The notes: generated by a model not told the origin, from the letters alone. DNA of 49,334 bases from an uncultured Eubacteriales bacterium (GCA_958417225.1 CATZCM010000008.1:1-49334), one strand, 5' to 3'; numbered from the stretch's first letter, positions 34,284-44,313 are shown. Numbers and translations are program-made.

Positions 34284-36362
34284 ATGTCCAAACTGGTAAT
34301 AGTAGAGTCGCCTGCAAAGGCAAAAACAATAAAAAAATATTTAGGAAAAAATTACGATGTAGTAGCGTCAATGGGTCATGTAAGAGATTTACCGGAAAAA
34401 AAGCTCAGCGTAAATATAAGAAAACATTTTGAACCAAATTATGAAATCATAAAAGGAAAAGAAAAAATTGCGGATGAGCTTGTGGCAAAAGCGAAAAAAA
34501 GTGAAAAAGTTTTTCTTGCGGCCGACCCGGATCGTGAAGGAGAAGCAATTTCATGGCATCTTGCATATATTTTGGGGTTGAGCCCAGATAAAAAAAATCG
34601 TGTGACATTTAATGAAATTACTAAAAGTGGTGTTGAAAATGGAATGGCTCATCCAAGAAAAATCGATATGGACCTTGTGAATGCCCAACAAGCGAGAAGA
34701 ATTTTAGATAGGTTGGTTGGATATAAACTTAGCCCATTTTTAAGTGGGAGGATAAGACGAGGTTTGTCAGCCGGGAGGGTTCAATCAGTAGCACTTCGAA
34801 TAGTGGTGGATCGTGAAAATGAAATCAGAAGTTTTGTACCAGAAGAGTACTGGACTTTGGATGCTAAACTTTTAGCAAAAGGTTCTAGAAAGGCTTTTGC
34901 AGCTACATTTTATGGGGATAAGAAGAAAAAAATAAAAATTACAACAAAAGATGAAGCGGATAAAATCTTATCTGAGTTGAAAAATGCAGTGTATACTGTT
35001 TCAGATGTGAAAAAAGGAACTAGACGGAAATCTCCGTTGCCGCCATTTATAACTTCTACATTGCAACAGGATGCGTCGGCTAAGCTTGGTTTTCAACCAA
35101 AGCGTACAATGAAAGTTGCACAGGAACTTTACGAAGGGGTAGACGTAAAGGAAATGGGTGCAGTTGGTCTTATTACTTATATGAGAACAGATTCTTTGAG
35201 AATATCTGAAGATGCCATAAGTGCAGCAACTCAGTATATAAAAAAGACGTGGGGAGATAAATATTTACCGGATAAACCCCGTGTGTTTAAAACTAAATCT
35301 GGAGCTCAGGATGCCCATGAGGCAATTAGACCTTCAATGCCAGAACTTGTACCGGAAAATGTTAAAGATTCACTTACTCAGGATCAGTATAAATTATATA
35401 AACTTATTTGGTCAAGGTTTATAGCATGTCAAATGGCAAATTGTCTACAAAAGACTACACGTGTGGACATTGAGGCTAATGGCTATATTTTTAAGGCGTC
35501 AGGGTATATTGTTTCGTTTGATGGGTATACGGTGCTTTATGAGGATACGAAATCGTCGGAAAAAGAATCGTTACTTCCTCCTCTTGAGGTTGGGATGGTG
35601 TTGAATCTGAAAGAACTTCTCCCAAATCAGCATTTTACGCAACCGCCTGCTAGATTTACAGAAGCATCTTTAATCAAGGCACTTGAAGAAAATGGTGTGG
35701 GGCGTCCATCTACTTATGCAGCAACTATTACAACAATTCTCAGTAGAGGTTATGTCGAAAAAGAACAAAAAAGTTTGGTCCCAACTGAGCTTGGTGAGGT
35801 GATAACGAACTTATTGAAGGACAAATTTAAAAAAATCGTTGATTTAAAGTTTACAGCTCAGATGGAAAATAATCTTGATACGGTTGAAGAGGGTAAGTGT
35901 GAGTGGGTAAAGTTACTTGAGGATTTTTATGGTGATTTTTACGAAACTTTGAAAAAGGCTAAAGCGGATATGAAAGATGTCAAAATTAAACTTAAAGAAG
36001 AGGAGACGGATTTTATATGTGAAAAATGCGGACGACGGATGGTTGTAAAAACAGGTAGATTTGGAAAGTTTATTGCGTGTCCAGGGTTTCCGGAGTGTAA
36101 GAACATAAAAAAGATTGTTAAGGAAACAGGTGCGAGTTGTCCGAAGTGCGGTGGAAAGGTTATAGTAAAGAAAAGTAAACGTGGAAGAGTATTTTATGGG
36201 TGTAGTAATTATCCGGATTGTGATTTTGTGTCGTGGGATGAACCGCTAAGTCAGACGTGTCCAAAGTGCGGGAAAAGTTTGTTTAAGAAAAAGGGCAAAA
36301 AAGGCACGATATATTGCAATACAGAGGGCTGCGATTATACGCCAAAGGAGTCTAAAAAATGA
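34284..36362 (+). CDS. topA: DNA topoisomerase I
   Basis: Relaxes negative supercoils through a transient 5'-phosphotyrosine. The 692 residues show the Toprim domain (VESPAKAKTIKKYL, AADPDREGEAISWHL), the active-site Tyr299 in LITYMRTDSLR, the HEAIRPS motif and EENGVGRPSTYA. Three C4 zinc fingers follow at the C-terminus (CEKCGRRM, CPKCGGKV, CPKCGKSL, each with a second Cys pair). The stop codon overlaps the trmFO start (ATGA), so the two are translationally coupled. Confidence 0.98.
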   Translation: MSKLVIVESPAKAKTIKKYLGKNYDVVASMGHVRDLPEKKLSVNIRKHFEPNYEIIKGKEKIADELVAKAKKSEKVFLAADPDREGEAISWHLAYILGLSPDKKNRVTFNEITKSGVENGMAHPRKIDMDLVNAQQARRILDRLVGYKLSPFLSGRIRRGLSAGRVQSVALRIVVDRENEIRSFVPEEYWTLDAKLLAKGSRKAFAATFYGDKKKKIKITTKDEADKILSELKNAVYTVSDVKKGTRRKSPLPPFITSTLQQDASAKLGFQPKRTMKVAQELYEGVDVKEMGAVGLITYMRTDSLRISEDAISAATQYIKKTWGDKYLPDKPRVFKTKSGAQDAHEAIRPSMPELVPENVKDSLTQDQYKLYKLIWSRFIACQMANCLQKTTRVDIEANGYIFKASGYIVSFDGYTVLYEDTKSSEKESLLPPLEVGMVLNLKELLPNQHFTQPPARFTEASLIKALEENGVGRPSTYAATITTILSRGYVEKEQKSLVPTELGEVITNLLKDKFKKIVDLKFTAQMENNLDTVEEGKCEWVKLLEDFYGDFYETLKKAKADMKDVKIKLKEEETDFICEKCGRRMVVKTGRFGKFIACPGFPECKNIKKIVKETGASCPKCGGKVIVKKSKRGRVFYGCSNYPDCDFVSWDEPLSQTCPKCGKSLFKKKGKKGTIYCNTEGCDYTPKESKK

Positions 36363-37663
36363 GTGTAAATGTAATAGGGGCAGGACTTGCAGGTTGTGAG
36401 GCTGCATGGCAAATTTCACGTCAAGGTGTACATGTTGATTTATATGACATGAAACCGAGTAAGTTTTCGCCAGCACACAAAAGTAAAAATTTCGCTGAAC
36501 TTGTTTGTTCAAACTCATTTAAAGCGTCTAGGTTGGATAGTGCAGCGGGTTTACTAAAAGAGGAACTCAGAAGAATGGGATCGTGTTTGATGGAATGTGC
36601 AGATAAATGCACGGTTCCAGCGGGAGGAGCATTAGCAGTTGATCGTGAAAAATTTTCTCAGTTGGTGACTCAGAGAATTTGTGAGAATAATTTGATTTCT
36701 GTGCATGAAAAAGAAATTGTGAGTGTTCCTGAAGATAGGGTTACTGTGGTGGCGACAGGCCCACTTACATCTGAAACGTTTGCCATTTGTGTGAAAAATT
36801 TGTGTGGGAATATGCTTAGTTTTTATGATGCAGCGGCGCCAATAGTTACTGTGGAAAGTATTGACATGGAAAACGCTTTTGCGGCGTCTAGGTATGGAAA
36901 AGGTGATGGTTCAGATTATTTGAATTGCCCTTTAAATAAAGAAGAATATGAACTTTTTTATAGTGAACTGAAAAATGCAAAACGCGCAAAACTTCATGAT
37001 TTTGATGAGGTGTATGAGGGTTGTATGCCGATTGAGGTAATGGCTATGCGTGGGAAGGATACGATGCGTTTTGGCCCGATGAAACCAGTTGGGCTTAGAG
37101 ACCCCAGAACAGGTGAACGTCCTTGGGCTGTTTTGCAACTTAGAAAAGAAAACACCGAGGGTTCCATGTATAATTTAGTTGGGTGTCAGACCAATCTTAC
37201 GTTTGCAGAACAGAAAAGAGTGTTTGGGATTATACCTGCTTTAAAAAATGCAGATTTTATTCGGTATGGTGTGATGCATCGTAATACGTTTTTGAATTCA
37301 CCAAAGTTACTCGATGGAAGTTACCGTATGCGATTAAATAAAAATTTGTTTTTTGCAGGACAAATAACTGGAGTAGAAGGGTATATGGAATCAGTGTCAT
37401 CTGGTTTGGTAGCGGGAATAAATGCTGCTCGGGTTTATAATGGAGAGGAAACAATTAAATTTCCGGCTGAAACGATGATAGGGGCTTTAAGTGAACATGT
37501 GTGTGCGTCAGTGAGCGATGATTTCCAACCAATGGGTGCCAATTTTGGGATAATTCCTGTACTTAATCCGCATATCAAAGATAAGAGAGAACGATATATG
37601 GCTTTCTCTATAAGATCACTTGATAGATTGCAGGAGTTTAAACTGCAGTATAGCTTGACATAA
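36359..37663 (+). CDS. trmFO: Methylenetetrahydrofolate-tRNA-(uracil-5-)-methyltransferase
   Basis: Makes ribothymidine-54 in the T loop of tRNAs using methylene-THF and FADH2. 434 residues with an N-terminal FAD motif (NVIGAGLAGCEAAWQIS), the conserved AELVCSNSFKA and LLKEELRRMGS, then MRFGPMKPVGL and GVEGYMESVSSGL. The start overlaps the topA stop. Twenty-three bases separate it from plsX. Confidence 0.97.
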   Translation: MSVNVIGAGLAGCEAAWQISRQGVHVDLYDMKPSKFSPAHKSKNFAELVCSNSFKASRLDSAAGLLKEELRRMGSCLMECADKCTVPAGGALAVDREKFSQLVTQRICENNLISVHEKEIVSVPEDRVTVVATGPLTSETFAICVKNLCGNMLSFYDAAAPIVTVESIDMENAFAASRYGKGDGSDYLNCPLNKEEYELFYSELKNAKRAKLHDFDEVYEGCMPIEVMAMRGKDTMRFGPMKPVGLRDPRTGERPWAVLQLRKENTEGSMYNLVGCQTNLTFAEQKRVFGIIPALKNADFIRYGVMHRNTFLNSPKLLDGSYRMRLNKNLFFAGQITGVEGYMESVSSGLVAGINAARVYNGEETIKFPAETMIGALSEHVCASVSDDFQPMGANFGIIPVLNPHIKDKRERYMAFSIRSLDRLQEFKLQYSLT

Positions 37664-37686
37664 TTTTAGTAGTGGGGTGCTTTTAA

Positions 37687-38715
37687 ATGAAAATTATTGT
37701 AGATGCTTTCGGTGGAGATAATGCACCACTGGAAATTTTAAAAGGGTGTGCTTTTGCTGTTGTGGAGCATGATGTGGATATATTATTAGTGGGGGACAAA
37801 AAAAAGATTGAAAAGGTAGCTAATGATAATAGGATTCTTTTACGTCGAATTGAAATAAAAGATGTGCGTGATGTGATATCTATGGAGGACGAGCCTACTT
37901 CGATTTTAAATGAAAAATCTCAAAGTTCAATGGCTGAAGGGTTAAAGGCATTAGTTGCAGGTGAAGGGGATGCTTTTGTATCTGCTGGTAATAGTGGTGC
38001 TTTGGCGGTTGGTGCTACACTTATTGCAAAAAGAATTCGCGGGATTAAAAGAGCAGCATTTGCACCGATATTGCCAAATAGTAGCGGGCACTTCATGTTG
38101 ATTGACTCTGGAGCAAATGTGGAGTGCAGACCTGAAATGCTTAAACAATTTGGAATTATGGGGCATGCGTATATGAAAAATGTTTTGGGTGTACCTTCGC
38201 CTCGGGTAGGACTTGCCAATATCGGTGCGGAAAAACATAAAGGCACAGAACTTTATCGTGAGGCATATAACCTTTTAGAAAAAAGTTCGTTGAATTTCGT
38301 TGGTAATGTGGAAGCAAGAGATATTCCAGCAGATGGAGCGGATGTGGTAGTAGCAGATGGCTTTACTGGGAACATTATTTTAAAAACTTATGAGGGTGTT
38401 GCCATGGAGCTGTTTAGAAAGATAAAGGGAATACTTTTTAAAAATCTGAAAACAAAACTAGCTGCACTTATGATACAATCTGATTTGATGGAATTAAAGA
38501 AAAGTGCTGATTATAATGAATTTGGTGGAGCACCGATACTTGGTATATCTAAACCTGTGTTTAAGGTGCATGGAAATGCAAAGGCCAAAGCAGTGAAAAG
38601 TGCGATTGGTCTTGTGAAAAAGTATGTTGAGGGAAATGTGATAGAGGAAATTTATAGTGCAGTGAAGAGGAGTAATTTACATGAGGAAGAAAAGGGAAGT
38701 GATGTAGATGAATAA
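37687..38715 (+). CDS. plsX: Phosphate acyltransferase PlsX
   Basis: Converts acyl-ACP to acyl phosphate, the donor for PlsY in phospholipid synthesis. 342 residues, MKIIVDAFGGDNAPLEILKG at the start, SAGNSGALAVGA, and VVADGFTGNIILKTYEGVA further on. The end overlaps rnc by 8 bases. The acpP gene that often sits between plsX and rnc is absent here. Confidence 0.97.
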   Translation: MKIIVDAFGGDNAPLEILKGCAFAVVEHDVDILLVGDKKKIEKVANDNRILLRRIEIKDVRDVISMEDEPTSILNEKSQSSMAEGLKALVAGEGDAFVSAGNSGALAVGATLIAKRIRGIKRAAFAPILPNSSGHFMLIDSGANVECRPEMLKQFGIMGHAYMKNVLGVPSPRVGLANIGAEKHKGTELYREAYNLLEKSSLNFVGNVEARDIPADGADVVVADGFTGNIILKTYEGVAMELFRKIKGILFKNLKTKLAALMIQSDLMELKKSADYNEFGGAPILGISKPVFKVHGNAKAKAVKSAIGLVKKYVEGNVIEEIYSAVKRSNLHEEEKGSDVDE

Positions 38716-39433
38716 GACAGCAAGACTAAATGTCTATCCGAGCCAAAGTATTGCATATTTGAGTGCACTCGAGAAGAAACTTGGGTATAAATTTAAAAAT
38801 CTCAATATTTTAGCACATGCGATGACGCATTCATCTTATGCTAATGATTCTCGAGGAAAACTTGGGAGCAATGAACGGTTAGAATTTTTAGGGGACTCGG
38901 TTTTGGGGATAATAGTATCGACATATATTTTTGTCAATTGCCCGATGTATCCGGAAGGTGATCTTACTAAACTTAGGTCTTCACTTGTATGTGAGAAAAC
39001 ACTTAGTAAATTTGCAAAGAGTATTAATTTGGGAGATTTTTTGATGCTTAGCAAAGGTGAGAAAGTTTGTGGTGGCAATACAAGGCCATCAATTTTGGCA
39101 GATGCATTTGAGTCTTTGATAGCGGCGATTTATTTGGATGCGGGGATGGATGAAGCAGAAAAATTTGTATTGAGGTTTGTAAAGAAAGAGCTTACAAGTT
39201 CAAAACCCAAACCATTTAGGGATTATAAGACAGAATTGCAGGAGGTTGTACAGAAAAATCCTCAAGAACAGTTAAGTTACATTTTAGTCAGTGAAACCGG
39301 ACCGGATCATGATAAACACTTTGTAACGGAGGTGCACTTGAACCATAATGTCATAGGTAAAGGCGGAGGTTCGAGCAAAAAGGAGTCAGAACAACAAGCT
39401 GCACGTGAGGCATTGGAGTTGATGGGATATTAG
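38708..39433 (+). CDS. rnc: Ribonuclease III
   Basis: Cuts double-stranded RNA in rRNA maturation and mRNA decay. 241 residues: the signature NERLEFLGDSVLG with the metal-binding acidic residues, LADAFESLIAAIYLDAG with the second acidic cluster, and a C-terminal double-stranded-RNA-binding domain (DYKTELQEVVQK, GKGGGSSKKESEQQAAREAL). It overlaps plsX by 8 bases, and its own stop appears to overlap the start of the next gene. Confidence 0.97.
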   Translation: MNKTARLNVYPSQSIAYLSALEKKLGYKFKNLNILAHAMTHSSYANDSRGKLGSNERLEFLGDSVLGIIVSTYIFVNCPMYPEGDLTKLRSSLVCEKTLSKFAKSINLGDFLMLSKGEKVCGGNTRPSILADAFESLIAAIYLDAGMDEAEKFVLRFVKKELTSSKPKPFRDYKTELQEVVQKNPQEQLSYILVSETGPDHDKHFVTEVHLNHNVIGKGGGSSKKESEQQAAREALELMGY

Positions 39434-40439
39434 TAGGAAACATTCGAATGTTGCAATATTTGTTCCACATCTGGGGTGCCCACATATGTGTAGTTTTTGC
39501 GATCAGAGAAATATAACAGGGAAAACTTCTGCACCTACTCCAGAATCAGTTGTGCAGGTGATTGAACAAGCGATAAAAACTAAGAAAACTTTGGCAAGCG
39601 AGTCTGAAATTGCATTTTTTGGTGGAAGTTTTACGGCGATTGATGAGGACTACATGATACGACTTCTTGGTGCAGCGTATCCATATGTGGAATCGGGATG
39701 TTTTTCCGGGATACGTGTTTCCACAAGACCTGATGCTATAGATGATCATATTCTTGAAATTTTGCATAAGTTTAAAGTGAAATCAATAGAACTTGGAGCA
39801 CAGAGTATGGATGATAAAGTGCTTTGTTTGAACGACAGAGGGCATGATGCGAGAGATGTATGTGTTGCTTCAGATTTGATAAAAAAGTATGGATTTTCTC
39901 TTGGGTTGCAGATGATGGAAGGATTGTATGGGAGTAGTGCAGAACTTGACATGTATACGGCGCGTATGTTTGCGAAGCTGAAACCTGATACGGTTAGAAT
40001 TTATCCTACCGTGGTTTTGAGGGGGACAAAATTGCAAAGGTTAATGGATGCTGGAGAATATGTGCCAATGGATTTTGATCAAGCTGTTGACCTGAGTGTT
40101 AATTTGATGATGTTTTTTGAGAAATGTGGCATAAATGTGATAAGATGTGGATTGCATGACAGCGACAGTCTGAGAGAGAATATGGTTGGGGGAATATTTT
40201 CACCAGCGTTTCGGGAAATTTGTGAAAACCGAATATTTTTACACAAACTGAAGGAAGAATTTAAAAATTTACAAAGTAACAACATTATAGTGCACGTGAA
40301 CAAAAGGGATGTGTCTAAAGTAATTGGTCACAAGAGGTGTAATATAAACGAACTTAGTAAATTGGGATACGGGGTTAAGGTAGTTGAAAGTTTTGATGTG
40401 AAAGAAGGATTTGTGGAAGTGAGGGAATATAATGATTAA
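39429..40439 (+). CDS. Elp3-like radical SAM protein, apparent AUU start
   Basis: 336 residues if translation starts at ATT 39429. The radical-SAM cluster motif is HLGCPHMCSFC (Cys-x3-Cys-x2-Cys); its first Cys, at 39477, lies before the first in-frame ATG at 39486, so that ATG cannot be the true start. The only upstream codons before an in-frame TGA (39420) are non-standard. ATT at 39429 gives ISRKHSNVAIFVPHLGCPHM, which fits homologues, has GGAG about 10 bases upstream, and overlaps the rnc stop (ATTAG). FFGGSFTAID and STRPDAID are typical of the family. The substrate is unknown. rnc followed by this family is a usual order in Clostridia; smc normally follows but does not here. Confidence 0.82.
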   Translation: MSRKHSNVAIFVPHLGCPHMCSFCDQRNITGKTSAPTPESVVQVIEQAIKTKKTLASESEIAFFGGSFTAIDEDYMIRLLGAAYPYVESGCFSGIRVSTRPDAIDDHILEILHKFKVKSIELGAQSMDDKVLCLNDRGHDARDVCVASDLIKKYGFSLGLQMMEGLYGSSAELDMYTARMFAKLKPDTVRIYPTVVLRGTKLQRLMDAGEYVPMDFDQAVDLSVNLMMFFEKCGINVIRCGLHDSDSLRENMVGGIFSPAFREICENRIFLHKLKEEFKNLQSNNIIVHVNKRDVSKVIGHKRCNINELSKLGYGVKVVESFDVKEGFVEVREYND

Positions 40440-40974
40440 AGACGATTTAAAACGCAAGAGCAATGTTTATATTATCGCAACTGTCGGAATTGCTTTAGCA
40501 TTGTGTTTGCTTGCACAAGCTTTTAAAGGCATTCAATTTGTAACGGGTCCTTTAGTTAATACAGTGTTAATAATTACGGGATTGTATGTGGGGATGATAC
40601 CGGGGGTTATTGTTGCAGTTTTGTCTCCGGTTATGGCGTATATATTTGCTCCTGCTCCGGTGATGCAGGCGCTACCACAAATGATTTCGGTTATAATGTT
40701 GGGAAATTCAGTTATTGTTGTGGTGACATGTCTGTTGAAGAGAAAAATTATTTTAGGGCTATCGATTGCAGCTATATCGAAATCTTTAGTGATGTGGTTA
40801 TTGTCGTCATTTGTGATAATTCCTCTGTTTGGAGATGCACTGAGGGCTCCTATGATTGAAGCAATTAGAGTTACGTTTTCGATCAATCAGCTAGTTACGT
40901 CAGTAATTGGTGCAATTATAGCTTATCCAGTGTGGCAACTTATGCAGAATGCAGGTTTTACATATAATGATTAA
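40432..40974 (+). CDS. ECF transporter substrate-binding (S) component-like membrane protein
   Basis: 180 residues with about five to six membrane helices and little else. The pattern (N-terminal basic start, ATVGIALALCLLAQ, GLYVGMIPGVIVAVLSPVMA, ISKSLVMWLLSSFVI) resembles S components of energy-coupling-factor vitamin or metabolite transporters. The substrate cannot be told, and the shared EcfA/EcfT genes are not here. The ATG overlaps the radical SAM gene by 8 bases, so they are probably co-translated. Confidence 0.65.
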   Translation: MIKDDLKRKSNVYIIATVGIALALCLLAQAFKGIQFVTGPLVNTVLIITGLYVGMIPGVIVAVLSPVMAYIFAPAPVMQALPQMISVIMLGNSVIVVVTCLLKRKIILGLSIAAISKSLVMWLLSSFVIIPLFGDALRAPMIEAIRVTFSINQLVTSVIGAIIAYPVWQLMQNAGFTYND

Positions 40975-41014
40975 TTTGTATATTTGATAAAAAAGGGATT
41001 TTGAGTGATATAGT

Positions 41015-41482
41015 ATGTCAATTGAAAAAGTGAAGGAATATTTTAAGTGTTATGGTGTAGAAGATAAAGTGCAAGAATTTGATGTTTCAAGTGCAACGGT
41101 ACAGTTGGCCGCAAAAGCGCTAAAATGTGAACCGTGTCGTATTGCAAAGACATTATCTTTTATTTCTTCAGAGGGTCCGATATTAATTGTTGTGGCTGGA
41201 GATATGAAAATAGACAATTCAAAATATAAGGCGTGCTTTGGAGTTAAAGCAAAGATGATAAGACCAACGGAGGTTTTGAGTGTAATCGGACATGAAGTAG
41301 GAGGAGTTTGCCCATTTGCAGTTAACGATGGTGTGACGGTTTACCTTGATGAATCTTTAAAAAGATTTGAAATAGTTTATCCGGCTTGCGGGAGTGCGAA
41401 TAGTGCGATTGAACTTTCGATAGGCGAACTCGAAAAATATTCAAATTATATTGCGTGGGTCGATGTGTGCAGGTCTATTTAG
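41015..41482 (+). CDS. YbaK/EbsC-family aminoacyl-tRNA deacylase
   Basis: 155 residues of the YbaK/ProX fold, which hydrolyses mischarged tRNAs (for example Cys- or Ala-tRNA-Pro). Motifs seen: LAAKALKCEPCRIAKTLSF with the conserved Lys, VVAGDMKIDNSKYK, GHEVGGVCPFAV and YPACGSANSAIELS. 40 bases after the membrane protein, and likely the last gene of the plsX-rnc group before the shared terminator. Confidence 0.9.
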   Translation: MSIEKVKEYFKCYGVEDKVQEFDVSSATVQLAAKALKCEPCRIAKTLSFISSEGPILIVVAGDMKIDNSKYKACFGVKAKMIRPTEVLSVIGHEVGGVCPFAVNDGVTVYLDESLKRFEIVYPACGSANSAIELSIGELEKYSNYIAWVDVCRSI

Positions 41483-41530
41483 TTATTTTAATATTTTATA
41501 TAAAACTGAATTAGAGGGAAAAAAATAAAA

Positions 41531-41575
41531 AAATTCTGAGCTGACTTTTAATTAGAGAGTAACTCAGAATTTTCT
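41531..41575. terminator. Bidirectional terminator
   Basis: AAATTCTGAG (41531-41540) pairs with CTCAGAATTT (41563-41572), followed by TCTTTTT on the plus strand and by a T-rich run on the minus strand. It serves the YbaK-like gene and the convergent maf gene. Confidence 0.8.
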
Positions 41576-41577
41576 TT

Positions 41578-42174
41578 TTAATTGGGTTTACAAAAGTCAT
41601 TTGCACTGTAACCTAAGTTTTTGAGGTTATCGTAAAGTTTACCGACGGGCATTCCGACTACGGTATAAAAGTCACCGTCTATTTTATCCACAAAAATTGC
41701 TCCATTTCCATCTGCAATGGAATATCCAGCTCTTTCAAGTAAATGTTCTTCATGGTTTACGTACCATTCAATATCAGAATCTTCGATTTTTTTGAAGTAA
41801 ACATCTGTTTTATCAAAAAAGGTTAACTCCTTGTTTTGATATAAATCGCATATAGTAACTCCGGTTAGTGCACAATTTACTTTTCCGCTTAGTGCCTTTA
41901 TGTTTAGGTATGCTTCTTGTTTATTTTTTGGCTTTTCAAACTTCTTATTGCCAAGACATATTATAGAATCTGCTGAAATTATGATTGCTTTTTTTGGTAA
42001 AACTTTATTTTTTACAGCGTGAGCTTTAAGTTTTGATAATTCCATAACATATTCATTAAAATCATCATTTTTGCAATTTTCTTCTACGTTGCTTACAAGC
42101 ACTTCATACTTAAACCCAAGCATATCGAATATAGCCTTTCTGGATTTAGAGCCTGAGGCCAGTATCAGTTTCAT
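41578..42174 (-). CDS. maf: Maf-family nucleotide pyrophosphatase
   Basis: 198 residues. It starts MKLILASGSKSRKAIFDMLG, the Maf signature, with ISADSIICLGNKKFEKPKN and SGKVNCALTGVTI. Maf proteins hydrolyse non-canonical or specific nucleoside triphosphates such as dTTP and UTP, and over-expression inhibits septation in bacilli. AAGGAG precedes the ATG. It lies 32 bases after gdpP and is probably in one operon with it. Confidence 0.93.
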   Translation of the reverse strand: MKLILASGSKSRKAIFDMLGFKYEVLVSNVEENCKNDDFNEYVMELSKLKAHAVKNKVLPKKAIIISADSIICLGNKKFEKPKNKQEAYLNIKALSGKVNCALTGVTICDLYQNKELTFFDKTDVYFKKIEDSDIEWYVNHEEHLLERAGYSIADGNGAIFVDKIDGDFYTVVGMPVGKLYDNLKNLGYSANDFCKPN

Positions 42175-42206
42175 TTTTAGTCACTCCTTATTTTTAAATA
42201 ACTATC

Positions 42207-44153
42207 TTATTCTGTCAAGGAAGAGTGTATAATATCGATTAATTTATTTTTTACATTTTCAACAGTAGTATTGTTAATTTGGGCACCAGCCATATTTTGA
42301 TGGCCACCCCCACCTAGTTTTTCCATAACAAGCTGGACGTTAACATCTCCCAAAGATCTTGCGGAGATATTTACAGCTGATTTTGACGGATATATTACGT
42401 ATGAAGCACTTATTCCTTTTATGGTGAGAAGTTCATCTGCAGCTTGAGCGCATGCTACTCGGATGATTGGAGAATCTTCTTCTGTAAAAGTAATTGCACA
42501 CTTATCAACGATTTTCGCAGTGGAAACTAGTGAGGCCTTTTCTTTGTACGTATCAAACGAATTTGAGAAAAGTTTCTTAACTTCTACGGTATCAGCACCT
42601 TTTCGTTTCAAAAATGCGGCGGCTTCAAATGTGCGTACTCCAGTTTTTAATACGAAATTTTTAGTGTCAAGCATAATTCCTGCCAGTAAGGCTTCGGCTT
42701 CTACATTTCCGATTGAGTTTTCACTGAGGTACTGTATGAGTTCTGTGACCATTTCAGATGCGGATGATGCGTACGGTTCGTGATAGAATACAACGGCATT
42801 TTTTATATGTTCTACCATCATGCGATGGTGGTCTATCACAACTACGTTTTTGCATTTTTCATATAACTTTTTGTCTTCTAGGAAATTTTCAGAATGTGTG
42901 TCAACAACAATCAATAAAGTCTTTTCAGTTACCATTCCTCTAGCAACGCTCGGTGTAATAAAGAAGTTTTTGTTGCCACTATTTTTGATCATATTTATGA
43001 TTGGGGTTGCTAGACTTGTTTCAGGGTCGATTACTACATGTGATCGAACGTTTAAAGCTTTGTTTATAGTTCCACACATTCCGATAGCAGCACCTACGCT
43101 GTCTAAATCGGAAAATTTATGTCCCATAATCAAAACGATATCACTTGACTTGATGTATCCCGAAAGTGTCGCTGCAATTACGCGTGTGCGCACTTTATCT
43201 CTTTTTTCAACACCTTTTGATTTTCCACCAAAGAACTTGTATGAGTCATTTTGACGGATTGCAACTTGATCACCACCACGGCCAAGAGCCATATTAAGTG
43301 CATTTTGTGCCCATTTTTCACTTTCATTTAGAGTGGGTGCCATTCGGCTGACCCCCATAGAAATAGTTGCATATTGTCTGTCGTCTATTTTTATTTCACG
43401 AATTTTTTCCAGTACGGAAAATTTCGATTCCATAAAAGATTTTACATGTCGGTCCTCCATTATTATCATATACCGTTTGTTATCGAGTTTTTTCATGAAT
43501 CCAGATGTTTCATTAGTAAAGTTTTGAAGTTCTTGTTCTACACGAGCGACGATTTGTGTGTCGTAACCTCCTTTATTGTTAGGTAAAATTTCTTCACGGT
43601 TATCGAATACGGCAATACATACAGCAGGACGACTTTCTATGTATTCGTGGGTTGTTTCCTTATAGTATGTATCGTCCATAAAATACACGATACTAGACTT
43701 TTCGAAAGGAACACCAAATACAGTGTATTGTTTACCAGCGTACATGATGTCAATGCTTTTTTTGCGAAGTACATCGGACATTTTGTGTCCTGATAATAAG
43801 GTGGAAATTGCTTGCCCTTCGAAATTTTTGTTTTCACCAATAGTTGCATTGAAGTGCTTGTTTACAGATATGATGTCGTCATATTGACCAACAATTGCTG
43901 CTGGAAAAGGAACACGTTCCAAATGATCTATATTTACTAATTGAAAGTGTTTTTCTACATCGCCTGAAGTTGTTTTAACGTAAGTTTTAAATCGATACAT
44001 CTCAATAATGGCGATTGCTAGTGCAATGATAGCAAGTGAAAGTTGTATTAAAAACAATATAAAATTCCAGTTTAAGCTAACTAAAGCCATCACAATCATG
44101 AGGATTGGAACTATAATGCAGCTAGGTGGGAAGACCCAAACTTTTGTTTTCAT
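42207..44153 (-). CDS. gdpP: Cyclic-di-AMP phosphodiesterase GdpP
   Basis: Degrades c-di-AMP to pApA and so tunes potassium/osmotic balance and wall stress. 648 residues: two N-terminal membrane helices (about 8-50), a PAS-like domain, a degenerate GGDEF domain ending in ALGRGGDQVAI, then the DHH domain (MGHKFSDLDSVGAAIG, VVIDHHR) and DHHA1 (GGGGHQNMAGAQ). The ATG at 44153 has GGGGG 10 bases upstream; the longer frame from 44195 has none. A stem ACTCG/CGAGT lies in the leader (44187-44214). Confidence 0.95.
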   Translation of the reverse strand: MKTKVWVFPPSCIIVPILMIVMALVSLNWNFILFLIQLSLAIIALAIAIIEMYRFKTYVKTTSGDVEKHFQLVNIDHLERVPFPAAIVGQYDDIISVNKHFNATIGENKNFEGQAISTLLSGHKMSDVLRKKSIDIMYAGKQYTVFGVPFEKSSIVYFMDDTYYKETTHEYIESRPAVCIAVFDNREEILPNNKGGYDTQIVARVEQELQNFTNETSGFMKKLDNKRYMIIMEDRHVKSFMESKFSVLEKIREIKIDDRQYATISMGVSRMAPTLNESEKWAQNALNMALGRGGDQVAIRQNDSYKFFGGKSKGVEKRDKVRTRVIAATLSGYIKSSDIVLIMGHKFSDLDSVGAAIGMCGTINKALNVRSHVVIDPETSLATPIINMIKNSGNKNFFITPSVARGMVTEKTLLIVVDTHSENFLEDKKLYEKCKNVVVIDHHRMMVEHIKNAVVFYHEPYASSASEMVTELIQYLSENSIGNVEAEALLAGIMLDTKNFVLKTGVRTFEAAAFLKRKGADTVEVKKLFSNSFDTYKEKASLVSTAKIVDKCAITFTEEDSPIIRVACAQAADELLTIKGISASYVIYPSKSAVNISARSLGDVNVQLVMEKLGGGGHQNMAGAQINNTTVENVKNKLIDIIHSSLTE

Positions 44154-44313
44154 GATAAGCGCCCCCTTGGTCGCATGATGATAATTACTCGCCACTTTGG
44201 TAAGAGTGACGAGTTAAATGCAATTTGTGTATAGGCATGAGTATTATTTTTTTTTTTATCCGGTGATAGTTTTTCGAGTGGAAGAGCTTGTTGTTGAAAA
44301 ATTTTTGCGGATT

